Below, piece after piece: positions 24,420-35,385 of a stretch of 64,000 nucleotides of DNA. The stretch is from the NCBI RefSeq assembly GCF_932294415.1, contig NC_065545.1:40586327-40650326 (forward strand), written 5' to 3'. The translations under genes and the position numbers were made by a program. Numbering within the stretch: position 1 is the first letter of the stretch; every line of letters begins with the position of its first letter. The notes under the pieces are model-generated. The model saw only the letters and a program-made list of their open reading frames with translations. It did not search any database and was not told where the DNA came from. The DNA comes from Quercus robur (lineage: Eukaryota > Streptophyta > Magnoliopsida > Fagales > Fagaceae).

Positions 24420-25544
24420 GGGCTTGTTTGGTTTAGGGCTCACTCAGTTTTCATAACTCAGTATTCAGTTTTCATAACTCAAACTTAAAACCCATAACTC
24501 ATAAGCCAAACCCCACTATCACTCAAAAAATCTAACACTTTTGTTTGGTCACAAAACTCAGTCATGTATCTCAGTTTTTGACTCCATTTTTTGCAAAATG
24601 ATGGACCCACCCACTGACACTACATAGAGGAATATGGTTGCTACCCGCGTCCCTTTTCTTGTATGCTCTTCAAACCCAGCTACATTGAAACCCAGCTCTA
24701 TCACCACCAACGACAAACCCTTCATCCACCACCATCAACCAAGCTCCACCACCACCAACGGCAAACCTAGAAATCCACAATCACAACCACAACCACTACC
24801 ACCAACAGCCCTCAACACAACCACAACCTCCACCAAAAAATCCGAATGAATCAAAAATCCAAACCCACCAACAGCCTTCAACCAAAACCACAACCTCCAC
24901 TAAAAAATCCAAGCAAACAAACTCCACCACAGCCCAAGCCTCAAACCACCACAACCACAACAAAAAACCCAAACCCAAATCCTTAGATCGGAGACCTAAA
25001 CTCAGCCATCTCTGCCATCACCGCATGAAGAAAAGAAAAGAAAGGAAGAAGAAGCAGCTAAGAGGAGAAGAAACCAGAGTGAAGAAGAAAGAAAGAAAGA
25101 AAAGAAAAAAGAAAGGAGAGAAGAAACTAAGAGCAAAAACCCAACTTGAAGAAGAAAAGAAACAAAAGAGAAAAAAGGAAAGAAAAAGAAAGAAGTAAAA
25201 GAAAAGAAGAAGAAGAAGAAAGCATCAGGTCTCATCACGTTGGGAGATAAAAAGTGAACAAGAAAGCATTAGACAAAATGTGGTGTAGCACGTGTGTTCT
25301 GACCATGAGTCCCACTAATTGTATTTTATTACCAAACTACCATTAAACTCAAACATCTGAAAACACCAAAATTGTGTTTTCAGTTTCCATTATCCAAACT
25401 CAAAATTTTGAGTTTTTGAGCGATGGAAAGAATCATCCAAAATCAAGCCAAACAATCATTCATTTGTGGGACCTATTTGTTTTGGATGATGGATCATGAA
25501 AACTGAGTGATATCACTCAGTTTTCATGCTATCCAAACAAGCTC
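24420..25544. mobile_element. PIF/Harbinger-type non-autonomous element, 1125 bp
   Basis: Ends are GGGCTTGTTTGG on the left and, read inwards, GAGCTTGTTTGG on the right, both flanked by TTA (24417-24419 and 25545-25547). The subterminal motif actcagttttcat recurs inverted at the right end (about 25500-25530). The interior holds an ACCACCA-rich tract (24680-24980) and a purine-only-like GAAGAA tract (25025-25225). Both create long but meaningless open frames. No transposase is present. Confidence 0.72.
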
Positions 25545-26210
25545 TTAAAGATTGTTTGGGTTTCGATTACTTTAATTTTGGCATATGATAGTGTTTCAAT
25601 TTTGGAGATTTTTTATGTTCGTGTAATATTTCGTTGGTTTTACGTTCAATCACTGAAATCCACTTATCGTTTTGAAGGGGATTAATATGCCTTTGTTTTG
25701 ATGTGAGAATCATCCCATTTGAATGGTTTGATTTTTTGTGAAAGTTTAGTGGTCAAAGTTGGCATTTTGCTTCGTAACTCTTGGATTTGACCTAATTTGA
25801 CTAAATCTAGCCAAATGGAGGTGTTTGAGTGGGTTTTGTGGTTCTGGTTCATGTCTCAGCTAAAATTAGTTCTTTTTTTTTTTCCTGGGTTTTCATGCAA
25901 AGTTGGTAATTGGTTGATTCTTGGGTGATTAAAGTTAACAATCTATTGTGTGGGAGATTTGTTTACAAAAATTGAAGCTGTAAGTTGTTATTGGAATTTG
26001 ATTATCAATGATGATTCATCATGTTTAAAAATTCAAAAACACCCAAGCGTGTGATGAGTGTTATACATTTGTGGATGAAATAATTTTTTCATGACACGCC
26101 TAGATATTTTTGTGATTGGAAAATGTAGTAATTTCAAATTATAATGAATGCAAATTATTAACTTTTTCCTAAAAAAATAGAAGAGCGATTGAGCGCGTGT
26201 GTGAGCGCGT
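25545..26210. other. Gene-free stretch
   Basis: AT-rich intergenic sequence. Nothing recognisable on either strand. Confidence 0.5.
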
Positions 26211-26493
26211 GCTCAAAGACTAGTATGCACTTAAATATAAACACAATCTTTCATAAAAATAAATAAATAAACACAATTGCATTTGGTGGTAATGATGATT
26301 CTCTTACATTTGACTTTAGAATGCCCAATGTAGAAGAGGAATGTATACATCTGCTCAAAGACTAGTACGCACTTAAATATAAACACAATCTTTCATAAAA
26401 ATAAATAAATAAACACAATTGCATTTGGTGGTAATGATTCTTCTTTTACATTTGACTTTAGAACGCCTAATGTAGAAGAGGAATGTATACATC
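26211..26493. repeat. 142-bp tandem duplication
   Basis: Two direct copies, about 26211-26352 and 26353-26493. Both begin gctcaaagactagta and end aatgtatacat. They differ at only a handful of bases, so the duplication is fairly recent. Confidence 0.9.
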
Positions 26494-27212
26494 CAAAACA
26501 AATTAACTAAAAAATGGAAAATACAATCTAAAGTGAGAGAGAGAAAAATGAAAAAAGTAGATAAGAATCTGACCCTACAGTCTCATGTTTAATCCCCCAA
26601 GTGTATTAGACTCCAATTGTTTACCCAGTAAAGTAAATACCACAAAAAATCCCTAGAAGATGTTATTGATCGAACTATACTAAAGACAAAGTGACAAACC
26701 TACATGTATAAATCACAAATTAAGCAAATCCTAACCTAGTGCGGAAGTAACCTCTAACATGGTCATGAATTAATTTGAAAAAATCTTCCCATGAGTGGTT
26801 ATCATTATGGCAGAAACATAACTACATGTAACTTGCATTTAGATAAAGGAAAAATAACTTGTGATTGTGGGAGAGTGGTAGTTTTATCCGAAATTTTAGC
26901 ATATTTTACTTGAATTTTTAAACATGAAGTTATCTAAAACTAGTACTGTTTTTAAACTTTGAATTAAAAAAAAAAAAAAATGGTCGAGGTAGTTTTTTTT
27001 TTTTTTTGGATAAATCGTGGGATTTTTTTTTTTTTTTTTTTGGTTCAAAATAGGAATCTGGTAGATAATTTTTATGACAAAATATGGGTTTTTTCATTAG
27101 GTTATTTTTTTTTAATTTTTTTAAATTTAAGTATTTAATCCATTTCTTATGATTTAGAGATAAAAATAAGTTTATTAAATTAAGGGTATTTAATTTTTTG
27201 GTGGTTTGTGGG

Positions 27213-27245
<33 letters not shown>

Positions 27246-29632
27246 CGAATAAAATATTAGAAACGTGTGTTAAAATAAGTGGGTTAGTGGGAGTGTTTCT
27301 ATTTTGTAGGTAATATTTTTTCAAATTCATCTAAAATTTAGGACTTTTAAAATTAGTAATTTTACATGTTTAACTCTACTATTTAAGCTTTAAAAACTGG
27401 TAAATTTGAGGATATTTTAGGCATCAAAATTGAGGAATCAAAATAGGGGAAACTTCTTAAATAATAGTATAGATAAACATATTTTATGTTTATTTATGAG
27501 GTTGCATTTGTTTTGATGGAAAATATTTTTTAACCATAAAATATATTATAGGAAAGAAAATATTTTCAGATGTTTGGTTGTTTTCCTAAAAATAAATCGG
27601 AAAACATTTTCATGTTTCTAGCTTGAATGAAAAAAATTCCCCTCAACACAAAATTCACCATAATCCCAAAAATTGTAATGAATAAAACCAACAAAAATCC
27701 ATGATCACATGAATGAAAAAAAAAAATAATAAATTCATCACATGTTGTGGGTGGATATTGGTGGTCATGACAGTTTTAGGTAGGGTGGATTAGAGGGAGA
27801 GGTTGCGGGAGTGGTGGTCGTAGAAGTTTTAGGTGGGTTGGATTAGAAAGTGAGAAAGGGTCTTTAGAGGTAGGTTGTAGTGGTCGCTAGAGTGGTGATT
27901 GGGTTGCGATTTTGTTGTGGTGCGGTCACAATGGTAGGTAGGGTGTGTTAGAGAGAGATTCTTCAATGTGCTCCTTACTATGCCACACAACATGTTCCTT
28001 ATAAGGTGTAAAATATTTGGACCCAAAAGTGGGCATAAAATGATTCACATCAGATATAATGAGGACACACATGTAGAACTGTATCCAGTACGTGCTTTTC
28101 ATGCGATACGGACATGTGTCCACTCTTAGACGTGTTCGTATCCTAACGTGTTCAGTGGCAACTAGTCACTGGATACAAGCCATTCCCTTTGAAAGGTGGG
28201 CTCTTGTCTACTGTGTGGTGAAGTTTTCAAAAGTTTTAAATTGGATGCGAATTTTTGAAATCCACTATTAGATTACATTATCTTCATATATTCTTAATTC
28301 TTGCAAAATTTCAAAGTGATCAAAGATCAATAACATTGTCATCAATCAATTGTTTAAATTCATATTTTTGTAGTTTAAAATAATACATAAAAGATGAGTT
28401 TATGGATCAAATGGTAAATAACATCCGATTGACATAAAAATTAGCATGCATGTTAAGAACATATAGAATATGTAATGTAATCCTACAGTAAAATTTTTAA
28501 AATATAAATTCAACAAGTTATTGGGTGACATAACTTTGCTTAGAGTTACACACACACACATATATATAACTTAATATTTCATTATATTTAATTAGTCAAC
28601 ACAAATTTTATATATGATATAGGAATAAATTTAGTCAAATGACGAATTTGGGCTTCAATGTAAAAATAATAATAATAAAATAAAAATAAAAATTCAACAC
28701 AGTCTTGAATAGTCCTAAATTAAGAGACAAAAAAAAAAAAAAAAAAAAAAAGAAGAAGAAAAAGTTTGTAACGCTAGTACACCCAAAAGGGGTAAATACA
28801 AGGGTTGGGGATAAAAATAAAGGTCATTATGCCAAGAGAAACACCATTTGTCTAAACATCCAAGAAATTTTATAATTTTTTTTCACAGTTAAGTGATTGA
28901 TTGTGATAGATGTATGGTCATTACTACGAAAGAGTACAAATAATATTGTACTAATCAAAATTCTGTTACTGCAATAAATTGTGAAAAAAGGATGATGATG
29001 ACATGGCAAAATTTGGGATTGGCATGTGGATAGCGAGGCCGCTAAATTTACCATGCTCTTTGAAGATGTATGAATCAATTAATCTATGGAAGTACCTATT
29101 CTCATACTCAATTTCTCAACTTATTGGCTTGTATATTTTTGAGTGATTGACGAAAAGTGGTGGTTCATACAATTAGTAGCGAGCAAAAGTGATCACCACT
29201 CATAATTGCACAAGCCAATAAATTGTAAAATTGGATGTGTGATTAGATTTCCCTATAATTATTCTATATAAATTTGAATGTGCATTATTTAACAACAATG
29301 GACATAATACTAGCGAAACAAGTTTTCAAGTAAAATCATGGTTGCAATCAAATAAAATTGTCATGACCACTTTAGTAAAAGTTGGAATATTTTCCAAGAG
29401 TCCACATCATTTCTAATAAAATTATAACACACTTTCAAAAAAAAATTAGACAATTATTCTTTTTTTTTATTTTTGAAAAACAAACACACATATGTGCACA
29501 CATGATAAAAATAAAATGAAATTCTAACATAAAAACACACCACAACTTTCACTTAAAAGTCATGGAAACTTTTAAGGAATGACGAAATAAGTTATATTGA
29601 ATACAATACACTATATTAAGCAATGTGAGATA
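26494..29632. other. Gene-free AT-rich region with homopolymer runs
   Basis: Long T or A runs at 26989-27040, 27219-27245 and 28730-28750. Imperfect gtggtcgtagaagttttagg repeats lie at 27760-27960, and a CA/TA microsatellite at 28552-28568. The part 28080-28190 (gatacggacatgtgtccact) resembles a dispersed plant repeat. No gene is supported. The small open frames on the minus strand lack conserved features. Confidence 0.5.
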
Positions 29633-29637
29633 ATTAC

Positions 29638-30396
29638 TGTGGGGTCTAATAGTTTATGGGTCCGGCTCACGCGCTTATGGGAAGCCCACCGGTCCTAAAC
29701 TGAAGGAGGCCAGAGCCCAAGCTCGAAACTAGGAAACATAAAAAGTGGCCCGAAGACACAGCCGAGGACGGTTTCGTCCTCGGCAGGTCCAAAACCTCAT
29801 GGATAGGAATGGAACACGAGTAAGCTAGAAAGATCAGAAAATATCCTGGGGAAGTTGTCTTTAATACCCTTCCCTGACATGACACTGCCCCTAACAGAGC
29901 CGGGATCTTAGGCTTTATGGATCATCTCCAGCAATTTTGGGATTAGACTGATGGGACAGATATCTGTCCTGGAAAGATCGACCCTACACGTGGACGAAGG
30001 ACAACGAACGTAGGCTAGTATAAAAGAGAATGTTATGTGACCAAAAGGGGGGGTTCTCCCATCTAGCTTCTGGAGAAAGACTTGATGAAAGAGAATGCCT
30101 GGATAATATACGCCGGATACCACATAAAAACCCACCGACGGGTAACCGGAGACAGCACCATCGCTCCTCGGACATGATCCGAGGAGCCAAATCCTCCTAG
30201 ATACAAGATTGAAGTGCCTGAATATCCAGCCCAAAGCTCTTTCTCATATTGGTTCACCTATAGTCCGGCCCGAAATGTCGCCCTGTGATCCAATGCTGGC
30301 CTTTCAAGCCCCCTCTCTACAAATATTATTGTGAGGGACTTTCCGTGTGCGAGCCTAACATCGTTGTTGGGCCGTTAAAGATTTTGTGTCCCTACA
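29638..30396 (+). repeat. 5' LTR of the LARD-like element
   Basis: 759 bp. It contains two perfect stem-loops: gccgaggacg/cgtcctcggc (29761-29784, 4-base loop) and gctcctcgga/tccgaggagc (30163-30187, 5-base loop). At the five sites that differ from the 3' LTR this copy carries T or A where the other has C or G. Confidence 0.97.
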
Positions 30397-30416
30397 ATTG
30401 GTGCCGTCTGTGGGAA
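30397..30416 (+). other. Primer binding site candidate of the LARD-like element
   Basis: The 20 bases right after the 5' LTR, attggtgccgtctgtgggaa, hold the position of a tRNA primer site. It is not the initiator-Met type. A diverged copy follows the LTR at 63175-63778. Confidence 0.6.
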
Positions 30417-30663
30417 AAGGCTTGCGCGTTGGCACGAGTGGCGCATGAGTCAGCCCTCTCGCAAACAGAGATTCACGAGTTTTTCTCATCTCCGGCGACG
30501 TGCAGTTGTTGCTCCGCCATAAGCTTCGTCTAGGGGCTACGCCTTGCACTGCTAACGGAGCGGGCAGCTCTAGGGGCTTCTGGCCTCGAGCCAACTCCTC
30601 TCTCCCTGGCCTAGGGGCCGACCTTCGAAAAATAAATCAGTATAGAGAAAAGGCTACTTAACG

Positions 30664-31225
30664 AAAAAAGAGATCTTACAAGTAATGGACAGAACTAAGG
30701 CCTTGCATGGTCCTCGGACCCAAGCCTATGGGGAAACCAAGTACAAAAAAGAGATCTTACAAGTAATGGACAGAACCAAGGCCTTGCATGGTCCTCGGAC
30801 CCAAGCCTATGGGGAAACCAAGTACAAAAAAGAGATCTTACAAGTAATGGACAGAACCAAGGCCTTGCATGGTCCTCGGACCCAAGCCTATGGGGAAACC
30901 AAGTACAAAAAAAGAGATCTTACAAGTAATGGACAGAACCAAGGCCTTGCATGGTCCTCGGACCCAAGCCTATGGGGAAACCAAGTACAAAAAAGAGATC
31001 TTACAAGTAATGGACAGAACCAAGGCCTTGCATGGTCCTCGGACCCAAGCCTATGGGGAAACCAAGTACAAAAAAGAGATCTTACAAGTAATGGACAGAA
31101 CCAAGGCCTTGCATGGTCCTCAGACCCAAGCCTATGGGGAAACCAAGTACAAAAAAGAGATCTTACAAGTAATGGACAGAACCAAGGCCTTGCAAGCCTA
31201 TGGGGAAACCAAGTACACAAAAGCA
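30664..31225 (+). repeat. 81-bp tandem array, seven copies
   Basis: Units start at atggacagaac: 30685, 30766, 30847, 30929, 31010, 31091 and 31172. The spacing is 81 bp, once 82 because of an extra A. Copies are nearly identical. The last lacks about 15 bases in the middle. Since 81 is a multiple of three, frames stay open across the array (for example 30685-31290), but the product has no known domain. Confidence 0.97.
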
Positions 31226-32460
31226 CCATCGGAGTTCCTTACTTCCCAGTCGATTGCTCGGATGGATTATTTAGAGATTATCAGCCTTAGACGGTGTTCA
31301 CGCGTTTATCACAAGAGTAGTCAACTGCTACCCCGGTCAGTTTACTAAGTTTGATTTATTACAAATTATCGATATAATGCCTGATAGTGCTGATAGATGA
31401 GAATTGATTAGATTATACTTCAAAGTAGCTTTGTTACAAATATTCTCAAAGTAACACATACATAGAGCACATTCGTTCACAAAGTTGTATTGCCCAGTAG
31501 ATCAACGCTTAAAACATGTAAATCAATTTCCATTTTTATTACAACGAAGAAATAGTACAGTGTACAATGAAAAGCTGGAATCAGCCTACGTCAAAGCTTA
31601 CTACATAAGCAAGAAAAAGAAAAATACAAGAAAGCTGGAGAAAGCCGAGGAGGTATGTCGGAGGAAAGGTTGGCCACAGCTCCGAGACCTTATTCTTCCC
31701 CCGCGCTCTTACATGCCCATAACTCAGGCAGCCAAAGAAATCCAACTTGAGCCTGGCACCGTTGAAGGAAAGGTGCAGGGAGTGGGAAACTGAGGGGCTT
31801 TCTCTAAATATTCGCTTGCTGCTAAGCAGAGGCGCTGATGGCGGAGAATCTTTCTTCTGACATACCAAAGTGCTGGCATGAACAGAGCCTGCTTCGAATT
31901 TTGACTAAAAGAGGGAGAGACGCCGTCCCCCCTCGGTGGAGCTGGAGTACTCTCCTGAACTTGTGCTTCCTGTGCCCATACCTTACTGTTATAAGCCTCA
32001 TGAGGACACGGCGCTTCTGCGGCGGAGAAAGTTCTTTTTTCCCAACCCTCGCTTTCAACATGTTATGCCAAGAAAGGAGAACTCCGGATATGGGAAGCGT
32101 GATGTGAGAGAAAAATAAAAGGATGGGTGTATATATAAAGCAACCCTCTCTCCCCCCTATTTATTTGAAAAGACAAGATAATGGCAGTCAACTCACGCGG
32201 CGTCCCAAGGAGCATTACAGACAAAGTAGTCTTAGCTCAACTTCCAACGTCAACTGCAGCCAAGAGACTCAAGGAGCCTCGTAAAGGCGCGCCTCGATCC
32301 TTGGGTCGTCAGAGAAGTACTGCGTGGCCAGAGGTTGCAGAAATATCTCTTAATCCGCGGATTCATTGAATTCGCGGCCCAAGCCCGCTTTGCGTGAAGG
32401 CCCAGGGACACCCTGTTTGGCACCTCGGGAAATGCTCAATGAAAGGGAAAATCTGAACTC

Positions 32461-32870
32461 AAAGTCTTGGACAGAACCTAAGGCTTGCATGGTCCTCGGA
32501 CTCAAGCTAAAAGGGAAAACCAAGTACTGATGCAGACATTGGTCTTGGACAGAACCTAAGGCTTGCATGGTCCTCGGACTCAAGCTAAAAGGGAAAACCA
32601 AGTACTGGTGTAGACATTGGTCTCGGACAGAACCTAAGGCTTGCATGGTCCTCGGACTCAAGCTAAAAGGGAAAACCAAGTACTGATGCAGACATTGGTC
32701 TTAGACAGAACCTAAGGCTTGCATGGTCCTCGGACTCAAGCTAAAAGGGAAAACCAAGTACTGGTGTAGACATTGGTCTCGGACAGAACCTAAGGCTTGC
32801 ATGGTCCTCGGACTCAAGCTAAAAGGGAAAACCAAGTACCGATAAAGACACAAGTCTCGGACTCAAGCCT
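32461..32870 (+). repeat. 78-bp tandem array, five full copies
   Basis: Units start at (g)gacagaacct: 32469, 32547, 32625, 32703 and 32781, spaced exactly 78 bp, followed by a decayed unit. Linkers alternate between gatgcagacattggtct and ggtgtagacattggtct, so the true repeat is a 156-bp dimer. The core (ttgcatggtcctcgga, aaaccaagtac) is shared with the 81-bp array, so both arose from one ancestral motif. Confidence 0.95.
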
Positions 32871-34387
32871 AAGGGAAAAATCAAGTACATAAGATAAAAC
32901 GCATAAGTCCTGAACAAAACCCAGGTTTTGCAAAGTTCTCGGACTCAGGCTTCTTGGGAAATCAACTGCCCTAATGAAGAAATTTCTCGGCTTAAATACT
33001 GGAAAAGGTTAAGGCTCGCGTATCATGGAGATGGCAGAACAACCTAATGATCGTCAACCTAAGGAGGCCATTCATCCGGTGGGTAACATGTCCTCGGATA
33101 ACTACTTCTTACACCTTATCGAGCATTTAATAGCCATCACGGCTAATTTTAAGATAAGTCTCATTCCTCACTGGTCGGATTGTTATGTTGAATAATAATT
33201 TTGTTAAAGTTATCGTGGCATCTTTTTATCAACGATTACTTTGGCCTTAGTTATTATTGATTCAAATGCTATACTATTATGCTGAGCAGCGCTTTCACAT
33301 TGGTTAGAATATATAAACAAGACATACGAAATAGAGTAACAATAACTTTTATTAATATGAAAAATTGTTACAACGTACAAGGAAGGGCTTAAACAAGCCT
33401 ATACAAAAAATGAACTGCTAAAACAGTAACAACATCCGTAATACAAATAAGTAAACCATCAGGTGTCTTCTGAACTCGCCTTCAAAGTCTCTCTGAAATC
33501 TATGCCTCAGTACTGCTCATATCAGGAGAAGAACCTTATACAAAAATAATGAAGGAGAAGGAAGAAGAATTGGAACACATGGAAGCACTTCAGCAAACTC
33601 TTGTCGCTGAAGAATGCAAGGGAAAAAGAAGATGGAGGACATGAGCGGGAAGGAGGAGAAGAAGAGGGAAGCAATGAAAAGAAAGTAAAAGGAGCAAAAG
33701 AGGGAGAAGGGGAGCCATATTAGGTATGCTCATGAGAGAGCAGATGGAGATGACAAGGGAGGTTTTCGACTCAGTCACACCAGAAATGGGGTGTGACGAG
33801 TCCCTGCTTCGGATTTTGGCTAAAAGAATGGGGAGGCAAATCTTAAGCCTCCGCCATCCTTGCCCCGACCGAGCCATCTCGAGTTTTGTTAGGACATAGC
33901 GTTTCTGGGAAAGGAAGAATTTGTTCATGGTGGATTACTACGAGAGAGGTATTATTGAATAAGGAGTAACCGAATGGAGGAAGTGGATTCTGGGAAGAAC
34001 GTGAGGGATTCGGATATGAAAAAGTCACCCTCTGTCTTCTCTCTTTATATAGGGGACGAAGAAGAGGGTATGTAATGCACTCAGATCCCCAGGGAAATCC
34101 AGAGTATAACGCGCCGCTTCGTTCTCCCACACCATCAGTAACCGTTATATCTGGGAGGTCTCGTAAATGGGAAGATATTAAAGACACGCTGCAGATAACC
34201 ACGCGGCATAACGGCAACGTACGCAAATCCAGGAAAAACGGCTCGTAGACCGGTACGTTCCTTGGGGAGGGGAAGAGTCGCCAGTGTTGATCAAGATCCG
34301 AAGAAAGTGAACGGCAGTAAGGGCTTGACATCATCAAAATCCACCTGTCCTACCATGACGTTGGACAGCAGGATTTTGAGGGGCTAA

Positions 34388-35146
34388 TGTGGGGTCTAAT
34401 AGTTTATGGGTCCGGCCCACGCGCTTATGGGAAGCCCACCGGTCCTAAACTGAAGGAGGCCAGGGCCCAAGCTCGAAACTAGGAAACATAAAAAGTGGCC
34501 CGAAGACACAGCCGAGGACGGTTTCGTCCTCGGCAGGTCCAAAACCTCATGGATAGGAATGGAACACGAGTAAGCTAGAAAGATCAGAAAATATCCTGGG
34601 GAAGTTGTCTTTAATACCCTTCCCTGACATGACACTGCCCCTAACAGAGCCGGGATCTTAGGCTTTATGGATCATCTCCAGCAATTTTGGGATTAGACTG
34701 ATGGGACAGATATCTGTCCTGGAAAGATCGACCCTACACGTGGACGAAGGACAACGAACGTAGGCTAGTATAAAAGAGAATGTTATGTGACCAAAAGGGG
34801 GGGTTCTCCCATCTAGCTTCTGGAGAAAGACTTGATGAAAGAGAATGCCTGGATAATATACGCCGGATACCACATAAAAACCCACCGACGGGTAACCGGA
34901 GACAGCACCATCGCTCCTCGGACATGATCCGAGGAGCCAAATCCTCCTAGATACAAGATTGAAGTGCCTGAATATCCAGCCCAAAGCTCTTTCTCATATT
35001 GGTTCACCTATAGTCCGGCCCGAGATGTCGCCCTGTGATCCAACGCTGGCCTTTCAAGCCCCCTCTCTACAAATATTATTGTGAGGGACTTTCCGTGTGC
35101 GAGCCCAACATCGTTGTTGGGCCGTTAAAGATTTTGTGTCCCTACA
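34388..35146 (+). repeat. 3' LTR of the LARD-like element
   Basis: 759 bp, colinear with the 5' LTR with an offset of 4750. It is followed directly by the target duplication ATTAC at 35147-35151. Confidence 0.97.
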
Positions 35147-35341
35147 ATTACTTTATTATTATTATTATTATTATTATTTATCTTCTTTTTTGAAACAAAC
35201 ACATAAGGGAATTAGAAGGTATTTTTCTTTGAGAATTTGAAACTGCTTTTCATAAAAAAATATGACGCACATTGACTAAAATTTAAGAATGCTTTCCAAG
35301 ATTGATAATGTACTCCAATATAATGAGTTGAATATCGTATA

Positions 35342-35343
<2 letters not shown>

Positions 35344-35382
<39 letters not shown>
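35344..35382. repeat. (TA)n microsatellite at the 3' end of the LINE
   Basis: About 19 TA units immediately beyond the 3' end of the minus-strand LINE. It may be the element's tail or a repeat grown from it. Confidence 0.9.

Positions 35383-35385
<3 letters not shown>

Larger units (their letters stand above)
29638..35146 (+). mobile_element. Complete non-autonomous LTR retrotransposon (LARD-like), 5509 bp
   Basis: 5' LTR 29638-30396 and 3' LTR 34388-35146, both 759 bp, TGTGGGG...CCTACA, flanked by a perfect 5-bp duplication ATTAC (29633-29637 and 35147-35151). A primer-site candidate attggtgccgtctgtgggaa follows the 5' LTR at 30397-30416, and a polypurine-like gaggggct (34378-34385) precedes the 3' LTR. 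A TATA box tataaaag lies at 30019-30026. The ~4 kb interior encodes no gag, protease, reverse transcriptase or integrase on either strand. It holds two tandem arrays (30664-31225, 32461-32870) and related diverged segments near 31840-32100 and 33770-33960. The LTRs differ at five positions, so insertion was recent. It must use proteins of another element. Two solo LTRs of the same family lie at 42606 and 51477. Confidence 0.95.

Noticed and set aside
24634-25238. Frames rich in Thr/Pro/Gln or Phe/Ser
   Set aside because: They come from ACC and GAA repeat tracts inside a Harbinger-type element.
30685-31348. 201- and 159-codon frames in the 81-bp array
   Set aside because: They stay open only because the repeat length is a multiple of three. 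Several frames are open at once and no domain is present.
33590-34337. Minus-strand frames of 112 and 164 codons
   Set aside because: They are inside the non-coding interior of the LARD-like element, overlap one another, and show no known domain.
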